From the NCBI GenBank assembly GCA_964631835.1, contig CAZWAD010000015.1, positions 24,722 to 88,721 of the forward strand: a stretch of 64,000 nt of DNA, written 5' to 3'. Below are positions 35,869 through 43,817 of the stretch, one piece after another (the stretch's first letter is position 1; every line of letters starts with the position of its first letter). The position numbers and the translations under genes are program-made. The notes beneath the pieces are model-generated. The model was not told where the DNA came from. It made no database searches and saw only the letters and a program-made list of their open reading frames with translations. This DNA comes from Bog-950 sp964631835 (lineage in GTDB: Bacteria; Bacteroidota; Bacteroidia; Chitinophagales; LD1).

Positions 35869-36348
35869 ATGAGCAAAGTAGAAATCTATACCGATGGCTC
35901 CGCCCGCGGCAACCCAGGTCCCGGTGGCTACGGGGTAATACTTAAGTACGGCAGTAAAGAAAAAGAGCTGTCGCAGGGCTTCCGCAAAACCACCAACAAC
36001 CGTATGGAACTTCTTGCTGTAATTATTGGTTTAGAAGCCTTGAACCGCGATGGATTAGATGTAGATATTTACTCCGACTCGAAATACGTGGTGGAAGCAG
36101 TAAACCAAAAATGGTTGTTCGGCTGGCAGAAAAAAGGATTCAAAAACAAAAAAAACCCCGACCTGTGGCTCCGCTTTCTGGCGGCTTATAAGAAACACCA
36201 CGTCAAATTCCACTGGGTAAAAGGCCACAATGCGCACCATTATAATGAGCGTTGCGACATTCTCGCCACCGAGGCTGCCGACAGCCGCCACCTGCTAATA
36301 GATGAAGCCTACGAAGCCGAAAACTCCAATGCCGGAAACCTGTTGTAA
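35869..36348 (+). CDS. rnhA: ribonuclease HI
   Basis: 159 residues. All four acidic catalytic residues are in place: D in EIYTDGSARGNPGPGGYG, E in NRMELLAVIIGLEAL, D in DIYSDSKYVVEAV and D in HHYNERCDILATEAA, plus the VKGHNAHH histidine loop. It degrades RNA in RNA-DNA hybrids. The last 20 or so residues are an extension past the usual end of the fold. It converges on proS with 27 bp between stops. Confidence 0.95.
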   Translation: MSKVEIYTDGSARGNPGPGGYGVILKYGSKEKELSQGFRKTTNNRMELLAVIIGLEALNRDGLDVDIYSDSKYVVEAVNQKWLFGWQKKGFKNKKNPDLWLRFLAAYKKHHVKFHWVKGHNAHHYNERCDILATEAADSRHLLIDEAYEAENSNAGNLL

Positions 36349-36375
36349 ATGTTGCAAAGCCGGAGAACTGCTCGC

Positions 36376-37848
36376 CTAATACGCTCTTGCAAACACCACT
36401 CTTTCTTTGCTGGGCTTACCGCTGAATATGCAATAACCTTCCTGCTGCGGATTGCCTTGAGGAATACAGCGAACGGTGGCTTTGGTGGCTTCCTTAATTC
36501 TGGTTTCAGTTTCTGAAGTGCCGTCCCAGTGTGCGGAAATAAAACCGGGCTCTTCAATCAGCTTCGTAAACTCATCCCATGTATTGGCTTCGCGGACATG
36601 GCTGTCGCGGAAAGCTTTTGCTTTGTTGTAAATATTCTGCTGAATATCGGCAAGAAGTTTTTCAATATAGCTGCCCACGCCATCAAACTGCTGTGATGAT
36701 TTCTCTTTCGTATCTCTTCGCGCTACCTCCACAGTACCGGCTTCGTAATCGCGCATGCCCATAGCCAGGCGCACCGGTACGCCTTTCAATTCGTATTCGG
36801 CAAACTTAAAGCCGGGGCGCTTGGTATCATCCTCGTCAAACTTCACAGAAATGTTTTTCGCCTTCAGTTCTTTAATCAGCGGCTCGCACTTGGCGTAAAT
36901 CTTTTTCATTTCTTCTTCACCTTTTGCAATGGGAACAATAGCCACCTGCAAAGGTGCCAGTTTAGGAGGAAGAATGAGCCCGTCATCATCGCTGTGAGCC
37001 ATAATCAGCGCGCCAATCAGCCTTGTAGAAACACCCCACGAAGTAGCGTAAACAAATTCCTGCTTTCCTTCTTTGTTCAGAAACTGAACATCGAATGCTT
37101 TGGCAAAATTCTGCCCGAGGTAATGCGAAGTACCGGCTTGCAGCGCCTGCCCGTCCTGCATCATGGCTTCAATGCAGTAAGTTTCCACCGCACCGGCAAA
37201 TCGCTCGTTGGCGGTTTTCTTTCCGCGCAAAACCGGAAGCGCCATCCACTCTTCGGCAAAGGTGGCGTACACATTCAGCATCTTTTCCGCTTCTTCAACT
37301 GCTTCTGTTTCGGTGGAGTGAGCCGTATGTCCTTCCTGCCATAAGAACTCAGCCGTGCGAAGAAACAAGCGCGTACGCATTTCCCAGCGCACCACATTTG
37401 CCCACTGGTTTATCAATAAAGGCAAATCGCGGTAGCTTTGAATCCAGTTTTTGTAACTGTTCCAGATAATAGTTTCGGAAGTAGGGCGAACAATCAGTTC
37501 CTCCTCCAGCTTAGCCGAAGGGTCAACCACCACCCCCTTTCCGTTCGGGTCGTTGATTAAGCGGTAGTGAGTAACCACGGCACATTCTTTGGCAAAACCT
37601 TCCACATGCGAAGCTTCCTTGCTCAGAAAACTTTTAGGTATGAATAGCGGGAAGTAAGCATTCACATGGCCGGTGTTTTTAAACATTTTATCAAGGGCTT
37701 CCTGCATCTTTTCCCAGAGGGCAAAACCGTAAGGTTTAATGACCATACAGCCGCGCACAGCACTATAATCTGCCAGCCCGCTTTTAATGACGAGGTCGTT
37801 ATACCATTGTGAATAATCGTTAATACGCGCTGTAATTTCCTTCGCCAT
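36376..37848 (-). CDS. proS: prolyl-tRNA synthetase (short, archaeal/eukaryotic type)
   Basis: 490 residues, the class II form without the bacterial editing insertion. VRGCMVIKPYGFALWEKMQEALDKMF near the N-terminus, then motif 2 around LLINQWANVVRWEMRTRLFLRTAEFLWQEGHTAH, and the anticodon domain beginning LAPLQVAIVPI. The C-terminus ends CIFSGKPSKERVVFARAY, the typical Tyr terminus. It charges tRNA-Pro. The gene diverges from the aromatic-rich protein gene; the 113-bp spacer has an inverted GCGCGC pair. Confidence 0.95.
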   Translation of the reverse strand: MAKEITARINDYSQWYNDLVIKSGLADYSAVRGCMVIKPYGFALWEKMQEALDKMFKNTGHVNAYFPLFIPKSFLSKEASHVEGFAKECAVVTHYRLINDPNGKGVVVDPSAKLEEELIVRPTSETIIWNSYKNWIQSYRDLPLLINQWANVVRWEMRTRLFLRTAEFLWQEGHTAHSTETEAVEEAEKMLNVYATFAEEWMALPVLRGKKTANERFAGAVETYCIEAMMQDGQALQAGTSHYLGQNFAKAFDVQFLNKEGKQEFVYATSWGVSTRLIGALIMAHSDDDGLILPPKLAPLQVAIVPIAKGEEEMKKIYAKCEPLIKELKAKNISVKFDEDDTKRPGFKFAEYELKGVPVRLAMGMRDYEAGTVEVARRDTKEKSSQQFDGVGSYIEKLLADIQQNIYNKAKAFRDSHVREANTWDEFTKLIEEPGFISAHWDGTSETETRIKEATKATVRCIPQGNPQQEGYCIFSGKPSKERVVFARAY

Positions 37849-37884
37849 AATTTATTGGTACGATGTTTTATTCAATGTTAAAGT

Positions 37885-37913
37885 GCGCGCTAAAATATTA
37901 AAAACAGGCGCGC
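37885..37913. promoter_or_regulatory. inverted GCGCGC pair between divergent genes
   Basis: GCGCGC at 37885-37890 and again at 37908-37913 flank 17 bp of AT-rich DNA (AAAATATTAAAAA core), with TTAAA/TTTAA on the outer sides. It is placed between proS and the aromatic-rich secreted protein, where promoters for both must lie. An operator is possible; the sequence alone does not prove it. Confidence 0.3.
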
Positions 37914-37930
37914 GTTAAACCAGCAATGAA

Positions 37931-37938
37931 TAATTTTG
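37931..37938 (+). promoter_or_regulatory. -7 element of the aromatic-rich protein gene
   Basis: TAATTTTG fits TAnnTTTG exactly. Its position decides the start codon: transcription from about 37945 excludes an ATG at 37926 and leaves the ATG at 37962, which opens directly into a signal peptide. No clear TTG is seen at the -33 position. Confidence 0.45.
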
Positions 37939-37961
37939 TCATACAGAAAAAACAAAATGCT

Positions 37962-39676
37962 ATGAAACGGTTAATCATATTTCTCCTTGCACTGTTCACC
38001 GGTGCACTTCAAATAGTGCCGGCACAAGACGATACTTATTACGACCCGAAGAACGACCCGGGTGTTCAGCGGCAGCAACAACCGCAATATGACGAACCTG
38101 CTGACAGAACCGATGGCTACGGAAATCCTTCCGACAACCCCGCCTATAAATACGATTCGCCCGACTATTCCGAATCATACCAAAGAAATGGCGACACCTA
38201 TATCACCAACAATTATTACGATGATGATTACGATGATTTCTGGTACACCACACGCCTGCGCAGATATTACACCTGCAACTACGGGGTGAATTATTACAGC
38301 TATTGGTTTACCCCTTCCTACTATTTCGGCTGGGGAGGCTGGAATTCGGGAATTATTGTTTCGGTGAATCCCTGGTACAACGACCCCTTCTTCGACCCTT
38401 ACTGGAACTGGAACTGGGGCTGGAACAGTTGCTCNNNNNNNNNNNNNNNNNNNNNNNNNNNNNNNNNNNNNNNNNNNNNNNNNNNNNNNNNNNNNNNNNN
38501 NNNNNNNNNNNNNNNNNNNNNNNNNNNNNNNNNNACGACCCCTTCTTCGACCCTTACTGGAACTGGAACTGGGGCTGGAACAGTTGCTCATATTATTACA
38601 ACACCTGGAACTATCCTAACTGGGGGTGGAATAGCTGGAACAACTGCAACCGCAATTTCTGTTCAACCTTTAACTACGGCTATGGCGGATGGTGCGGAGG
38701 ATATGGCGGCTACAATAACTACTGGAATAACAACTATTACAATAATTATTACAACAATTACTATTACGGCAACAACTATTACGGGCATGGAGGGCGCCAA
38801 AACGGAAGAACCGAGCCACCGGCAAACCAGCCGGCCACATTTACCCGGCAGGTTCCTAACGCCAATCCCTCAACCAAACCGAACATAGATATTCATAACG
38901 TAGAAATACCTAAAGAAGGTATTCAAAGACCTTTACCAACTGCAGCCAGCGCGGAGAGAAAGCCGGCAACAGTTGCCAAGCCCAATCCGAACAACACTGC
39001 CGAAGATTCAAGAGATATGTCAGCGAAACCCCGTTACACCCCCGGTGGAAGTGATAAAACTGAAAATCCTGTAGCTCCGGTTCAGCCGCGGGCAGCCGAT
39101 ATTGACCTTAATAACATTAATACGCAGCAGGTTCCGCCTAAAACCTATCAGCCGAAACCCGAGCAGGAAGTACGGAATGAGCCGCAGAGAAGTAACCCGG
39201 GAAACAATTCAACAGCACCGGTTCAACGTAACAATCCTCAGCAATCAAACAATTACCGTCCGTGGGAAGAACAGCAACGTACGCAACCGCACACTCAGCC
39301 TCAGCCAGCCACCGAACCTAAACGAGTGGAGCAGCCGCGGAACATTCCGCAGCCATCACCTCAGGAGCAACCGCGCAGGACAGAACAGCAGCGTTACAAC
39401 CCGCAACCGCAGCAGGAATTGAAAAGACCTGAGCAGCCCCGCAGTTTTAATCCTCCGCCCAAGCAGGAGATGAAAAGAGCGGAGCAGCCGGGGAATTTCA
39501 GTCGTCAGCCGCAGCAGGAAATGAGGCGCATGGAACAGCCGCGGAGCTTTAGCACTCAACCTCAGCAGCAAATGCGCAGCCCCGAGCCACCGGCAAACAA
39601 TTTCAGGCAGCCTGCCCACCAGCAAAGAAATACCGGCCCATCACCGGGCGGAGGGAGTTTTAAGAGAAAACCCTAA
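37962..39676 (+). CDS. secreted aromatic/Asn/Gly-rich protein with Pro/Gln-rich repeat tail (assembly gap inside)
   Basis: The signal peptide is MKRLIIFLLALFTGALQIVPAQ. Then come an acidic D/Y/P/N segment with three near-copies of 'SDNPAYKYDSPDY' character, a Trp/Tyr/Asn/Gly-rich middle (NWNWGWNSC, YGYGGWCGGYGGYNNYW, NNYYNNYYNNYYYGNNYY) and a long Pro/Gln/Arg tail repeating QPQQEMRRMEQPRSF-like units. A run of 100 N interrupts it, flanked by an identical 55-bp duplicate; removing the gap and one copy joins both halves in frame to a 519-residue protein. No enzyme domain is visible. Composition suggests an extracellular, self-associating or adhesive protein; this is inference. Confidence 0.7.
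38380..38589. other. 100-N assembly gap flanked by an exact 55-bp duplicate
   Basis: The 55 bases before the N run (38380-38434) and the 55 after it (38535-38589) are identical. This is the footprint of two contig ends that share one assembly word of 55 bases and were scaffolded instead of merged. The gap is probably not real sequence. Confidence 0.8.
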
Positions 39677-39704
39677 CGTTTTTCATGGTTAATGGTTGAA
39701 CAAG

Positions 39705-39734
39705 ACCGCTTCCGTATTCGGGGGCGGTTTTTTT
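39705..39734 (+). terminator. rho-independent terminator of the aromatic-rich protein gene
   Basis: ACCGCTTCCG pairs with CGGGGGCGGT (two G-T pairs) across a four-base TATT loop, followed by seven T. It lies 29 bp after the TAA at 39676 and separates this gene from the minisatellite. Confidence 0.85.
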
Positions 39735-39788
39735 GCCTCATACCTAACCTGCTTCTGATTTATAAAGTAAAAACCCCTCGAAACCGCA

Positions 39789-40456
39789 GCTTCGCACTAC
39801 CTGCTATTCAGCAAACCCCTTGTAGCTATGGCGACAAACTCCCTGCTACTCAGCAAGCCCCTTGTAGCTATAGCGACAGACCCCTTGCTATTCAGCAAGC
39901 CCCTTGTAGCTATNNNNNNNNNNNNNNNNNNNNNNNNNNNNNNNNNNNNNNNNNNNNNNNNNNNNNNNNNNNNNNNNNNNNNNNNNNNNNNNNNNNNNNN
40001 NNNNNNNNNNNNNGCGACAGACCCCTTGCTATTCAGCAAGCCCCTTGTAGCTATAGCGACAGACCCCTTGCTATTCAGCAAACCCATTGTAGCTATAGCG
40101 ACAGACCCCCTACTATTCAGCAAACCCCTTGTAGTTCTGGCGACAGACCCCTTGCTATTCAGCAAGCCCCCTGTAGCTATAGCGACAGACCCCTTGCTAT
40201 TCAGCAAGCCCCCTGTATCTATAGCGACAGACCCATTGCAGGTATGCAAGCCCATTGTAGCTGTAGCGACAGACCCCTTGGAGGTATGCAGACCCCTTGT
40301 AGCTGTAGCGACAGACCCCTTGCAGGTATGCAAGCCACTTGTAGCTCCAGCGACAGACTCCTTGCAGGTATGCAAGCCCATTGTAGCTATAGCGACAGAC
40401 CCCTTGCAGGTATGCAAGCCCCTTGTAGCTATAGCGACAGACCCCCTTTCCCTTAT
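39789..40456. repeat. 42-bp minisatellite with two unit subtypes, broken by an N gap
   Basis: About thirteen 42-bp units can be laid end to end (for example at 40014, 40056, 40098 and so on to 40392). Each starts GCGACAGACCCCTTG and ends CCCCTTGTAGCTATA. Units before 40224 carry CTATTCAGCAA in the middle (type A); those from 40224 carry CAGGTATGCAA (type B). Because 42 is a multiple of three and the unit lacks stops, long open frames exist on both strands, with 14-residue periods; these are most likely meaningless. The 100 N at 39914-40013 fall inside the array, so copy number is unknown. It lies 284 bp upstream of the LRR gene at 40740. Confidence 0.9.
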
Positions 40457-40519
40457 TAAAGGCGCTAAAACCACCGTTGTTCAGGCTTTTTCACTATCGG
40501 GCAGCTAAAACCACCCTCT

Positions 40520-40620
40520 GTCACTTCGTGACTTCTCCCGACAGCCTGCCTGCGCGAAGCCGCTTCGGCAAAGGCAGGCGGGAGACAGATGGGCGCAATT
40601 TGTCCTCCGCTGGCGGAGGA
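40520..40620. repeat. cluster of three GC-rich hairpins (REP-like)
   Basis: Three inverted repeats follow each other: GTCACTTCGTGAC at 40520-40532; a nested one at 40534-40585 with outer TCTCCCG/CGGGAGA, arms GCCTGCC/GGCAGGC, and an inner GAAGCCGCTTC; and TCCTCCGCTGGCGGAGGA at 40603-40620. Similar words recur as dispersed repeats in Bacteroidota genomes (from general knowledge). The cluster lies between the minisatellite and the LRR gene, is noncoding, and is much more GC-rich than its neighbours. Confidence 0.7.
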
Positions 40621-40689
40621 GGCTCTGCCGCAGGCCGAGTCGGAGGCGGTTGTGTCCTCCCGGAGACAGTTGTGGTTGCATCCGCTCTT

Positions 40690-40720
40690 TTGCTTTCTAC
40701 CAAAAGAAGTTTTACTTTTA
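40690..40720 (+). promoter_or_regulatory. promoter of the LRR/T9SS gene at 40740
   Basis: TTG at 40690-40692, a 20-bp spacer, and TACTTTTA at 40713-40720, which fits TAnnTTTG except for the last base. The paralogous gene at 62258 has the same TACTTTTA and a TTG 19 bp upstream, and the stretch from the -7 box to the ATG is similar in both. Confidence 0.6.
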
Positions 40721-40739
40721 TCATACTAAATCCCACCCC

Positions 40740-42734
40740 ATGAAGAAACATCGGCTCATCCGCACCCTTGTGTTTACTTTTAGCTTTTCACTTTTCACTC
40801 TGAACTTACATAGCCAGTGGGTGAATATTCCCGACCCCAATTTTGTATCTTGGCTGAATGCAAATGGTTACTCTTATTGCATGTCAGGTAGTTTAATGGA
40901 CACCACATGTTGGTTTATAACAAGCGAAACCGGTGTCAACTGTTCGTATTCCAATATTCAAGACCTGAGCGGAATAGAATATTTTGATAATCTTCGATAT
41001 CTGGATTGCGGCTATAATCAGTTAACCGGTATTCCATTCTTGCCCGGTCTTACCGAACTCTACTGTTCACACAATCAGCTAAACAGCCTTCCGGTATTAC
41101 CTAACGGATTACAAAAACTGCATTGCTATAATAACAACCTGAGTAGTTTACCGGAACTACCTAATATGATGAGTGACTGTTACATCTCCAACAATCCGAT
41201 AAGGTGTCTTCCCAAACTTAAAAGGATTACAAATCTTGAGTTTGAAAATACTCAGGTAATTTGTCTGCCTAACTATGGAAGTGTTACCAGCAGCACACCT
41301 CTTTTAAATTCATTGCCTCTTTGCAATTTGCTTAATGAAAGCGGGTGTCCGTCTTACTGGAATATTTCGGGTAGTACATATTTGGATGAAAACAGTAATT
41401 GCACGAAAGACACAAACGATACAGAATATAGAAGTGTAAAAATTAATTTACTGAAAGGGTCAAATCTTGTAGAACAGATTTACACCGGTGACGGAGGGTT
41501 TTATTCTTTCAATACCGATAGTTTTGGTGTTTACGAGTTGAAGGTTGAAACATTAAGTGTAGCGTTTAATGTTGCTTGCCCTGCTAATAATTCATTGTTT
41601 GTTACAGTTGCTCCCGGCATATATTACAACAATCAAAACTTTGGGCTTACATGCAAGCCGGGTTTCGATTTGGTGGCAAGAAGTATTTACGGCTTTCCTT
41701 ACCGTGCAGGACGGCAAACGCGGGTGGATATAACAGCTGGTGATTTGGGTTTATTTTATGGCACTTCCTGTGCTTCGGGTGTGAGCGGGACTGTTACTGT
41801 CACGCTATCCGGCCCGGTTCAATATGTTTCACCAGTGCAGGGTGCACTTACACCTGTAGTGAGCGCAAACACACTCATTTACCACATTGCCGATTTTGGT
41901 TCTATGAGTTACAATACTGATTTCAATATTATTGTGCAAACAGACACCGCAGCGGTATTCGGCTCGCAGGTTTGCTTTACTGTTTCGGTAACACCAACTA
42001 TAGGCGACCTTAACCCGGCAAACAATACCCTCACGCATTGCTTTACCGTTATCGGTTCTTATGACCCTAACGATAAGCAAGTTTACCCTGTCAGCGATGT
42101 AAATATTGATGGAGAACATTGGCTTACTTACAGCGTCCGCTTCCAAAATACCGGCAACGATACCGCCTTCAATATTTTCATTACTGACACGCTCGATAAC
42201 GATTTAGATGTTTCTACTTTCGAGTTGCTGGCTTACAGTCACCGACCGTTCGTACAGATTAAGGAAAATGCCGTACAGTTTAACTTCCCGAACATTATGC
42301 TGCCCGACAGCAACGTAAACGAGGCGCTGAGCCACGGATATGTGCAATACAAAATCAAAATAAAAGACGGCAAACCGGTGGGCACAGTCATCAACAACAC
42401 CGCCTTCATCTACTTCGACTTCAACGCACCGGTGGTGACGAATACCACGAGCAACACTCTTGCTGTTGTTAGTTCAGTGGAAGAAATGAAAAATGAGAAA
42501 TTAGAAATGAGAATTTATCCGAACCCGACAAGTAATAGTGTTACTATTTCTGTTGATGGCTTAACGGGTGGCACACTCTCCATAACTGATATAACGGGGA
42601 GAAATGTAGCGCCTGTCAATCTCATTACTCAATACTCGCTACTCAACACCTACTCCTTCGCCAAAGGCATCTTCTTCGTCCGCCTCAGAACTCCAACAGG
42701 AAGCTCGGTGGTGAAGAAACTGGTGGTAGAGTAA
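40740..42734 (+). CDS. secreted leucine-rich-repeat protein with T9SS sorting domain
   Basis: 664 residues from the ATG at 40740; the promoter at 40690-40720 excludes the earlier frame start. The signal peptide ends around LHSQ, followed by VNIPDPNFVSWLNANGYS. Three 20-residue LRR modules of the pattern LxxLxCxxNxLxxLPxLPxx and a capping copy lie near residues 80-165. An SdrD-like beta domain follows (GSTYLDENSNCTKDTND), then a conserved region with YDPNDKQVYPVSDV and FQNTGNDTAFNIFITDTLD, and a C-terminal T9SS type A signal (RIYPNPTSNSVTISV ... VVKKLVVE). It should be exported and held on or released from the cell surface. A paralogue starts at 62258. Confidence 0.85.
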   Translation: MKKHRLIRTLVFTFSFSLFTLNLHSQWVNIPDPNFVSWLNANGYSYCMSGSLMDTTCWFITSETGVNCSYSNIQDLSGIEYFDNLRYLDCGYNQLTGIPFLPGLTELYCSHNQLNSLPVLPNGLQKLHCYNNNLSSLPELPNMMSDCYISNNPIRCLPKLKRITNLEFENTQVICLPNYGSVTSSTPLLNSLPLCNLLNESGCPSYWNISGSTYLDENSNCTKDTNDTEYRSVKINLLKGSNLVEQIYTGDGGFYSFNTDSFGVYELKVETLSVAFNVACPANNSLFVTVAPGIYYNNQNFGLTCKPGFDLVARSIYGFPYRAGRQTRVDITAGDLGLFYGTSCASGVSGTVTVTLSGPVQYVSPVQGALTPVVSANTLIYHIADFGSMSYNTDFNIIVQTDTAAVFGSQVCFTVSVTPTIGDLNPANNTLTHCFTVIGSYDPNDKQVYPVSDVNIDGEHWLTYSVRFQNTGNDTAFNIFITDTLDNDLDVSTFELLAYSHRPFVQIKENAVQFNFPNIMLPDSNVNEALSHGYVQYKIKIKDGKPVGTVINNTAFIYFDFNAPVVTNTTSNTLAVVSSVEEMKNEKLEMRIYPNPTSNSVTISVDGLTGGTLSITDITGRNVAPVNLITQYSLLNTYSFAKGIFFVRLRTPTGSSVVKKLVVE

Positions 42735-42795
42735 TTCCCTCTTTTCTCCTCGTTCTCTGTGCCTCCGTGCGAAACATTTCTCCCCGATTTTCATT

Positions 42796-42824
42796 TTGTA
42801 ATTTAAATAATAAATCTACTTTTG
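42796..42824 (+). promoter_or_regulatory. promoter of the rpsL-rplC operon
   Basis: TTG at 42796-42798, an 18-bp AT-rich spacer, and a perfect TACTTTTG -7 element at 42817-42824, 25 bp before the rpsL ATG. This is the best promoter match in the window. Confidence 0.75.
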
Positions 42825-42849
42825 CCGTCCCTAAAAATAAAAGTAAAGG

Positions 42850-43266
42850 ATGCCAACCATTCAGCAATTAGTAAGAAGGTCGCGCCAGACCATTCGCGCC
42901 AAGTCGAAAAGCCGTGCGCTTGACTCATGTCCTCAGAAGCGTGGCGTATGCACGCGTGTATATACCACCACTCCTAAAAAGCCCAACTCGGCTTTGCGTA
43001 AAGTAGCCAAAGTGCGCCTCACCAATGCGGTGGAGGTGATTGCCTATATACCTGGCGAAGGACATAACCTTCAGGAGCATTCTATTGTGTTGATTCGTGG
43101 GGGACGGGTGAAAGACCTTCCCGGTGTACGTTACCATATTGTTCGCGGTTCATTGGATACTGCGGGTGTTGAAAACAGAAAGAAAAGCCGCTCGAAATAC
43201 GGAACCAAGCGCGGCAAAGGTGGCGCTGCTGCTGCACCCGCTAAAAAAGCTGAAGCAGCCGCTTAA
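42850..43266 (+). CDS. rpsL: 30S ribosomal protein S12
   Basis: 138 residues. MPTIQQLVRRSRQTIRAKSKS, the decoding-site loop TPKKPNSALRKVAKVRL, and PGVRYHIVRGSLDTAGVENRKKSRSKYG are diagnostic. The lysines tied to streptomycin response are wild type (KKPNS). The C-terminal tail (AAAAPAKKAEAAA) extends beyond the classical 124 residues, as often in Bacteroidota. First gene of the str/S10 segment. Confidence 0.98.
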   Translation: MPTIQQLVRRSRQTIRAKSKSRALDSCPQKRGVCTRVYTTTPKKPNSALRKVAKVRLTNAVEVIAYIPGEGHNLQEHSIVLIRGGRVKDLPGVRYHIVRGSLDTAGVENRKKSRSKYGTKRGKGGAAAAPAKKAEAAA

Positions 43267-43297
43267 TTCATTTAACTAATTACGATTAAAGAAAATC

Positions 43298-43765
43298 ATG
43301 AGAAAGAAAAGAGCCCCCAAGCGTTACGTTCAGCCCGACCCGAAATTCGGTGATGTAATGGTTACTCAATTTGTAAACCGCATTATGTATGAAGGTAAAA
43401 AGTCAACAGCATACAGCGTTTTCTACGGAGCACTTGATTTAGTTGAGGAAAGAACTAAAGAAAACGGCATGGAGGTTTGGAAAAAGGCTATCCAGAATGT
43501 TGGCCCTTCGGTAGAGGTAAAAACAAGAAGAATCGGAGGTGCGAATTTCCAGATTCCTACTGAAGTACGTGGCGAAAGAAAGGCTTCGGTAGCTATGAAA
43601 TGGCTGATTCAATACAGCCGTGAGCGCAATGGGAAATCTATGGCTGATAAACTGGCTTCTGAAATTGTTGCAGCTTCGAAGGGCGAAGGCGGTGCATTCA
43701 AAAAGAAAGAAGATACACACAAGATGGCTGAAGCAAACAAAGCTTTTGCTCACTTCAAATTCTAA
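43298..43765 (+). CDS. rpsG: 30S ribosomal protein S7
   Basis: 155 residues: MRKKRAPKRYVQPDPKFGDVMV, VNRIMYEGKKSTAYSVFYGAL, NVGPSVEVKTRRIGGANFQIPTEV and KLASEIVAASKGEGGAFKKKEDTHKMAEANKAFAHFKF match the family across its length. It organises the 16S 3' major domain and contacts the E-site tRNA. It lies 31 bp after rpsL. Confidence 0.98.
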   Translation: MRKKRAPKRYVQPDPKFGDVMVTQFVNRIMYEGKKSTAYSVFYGALDLVEERTKENGMEVWKKAIQNVGPSVEVKTRRIGGANFQIPTEVRGERKASVAMKWLIQYSRERNGKSMADKLASEIVAASKGEGGAFKKKEDTHKMAEANKAFAHFKF

Positions 43766-43817
43766 TCCCAAAACTCCGGGAACCAACAAAAGCAAATAAT
43801 AAGAGGATAAAATAAAA

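Noticed and set aside
39789..40456. CRISPR-like appearance of the 42-bp repeats
   Set aside because: Units abut with no unique spacers, and no cas gene is in the window.
39692..40508. Long repeat-protein frames on both strands over the 42-bp array
   Set aside because: They exist in several frames simply because the unit is 42 bp and has no stop. The plus-strand frame starts in a terminator, none has a promoter or signal peptide, and they run across an N gap.
40650..40739. 30-codon N-terminal extension of the LRR protein
   Set aside because: It overlaps the promoter and precedes a clean signal peptide starting at 40740.
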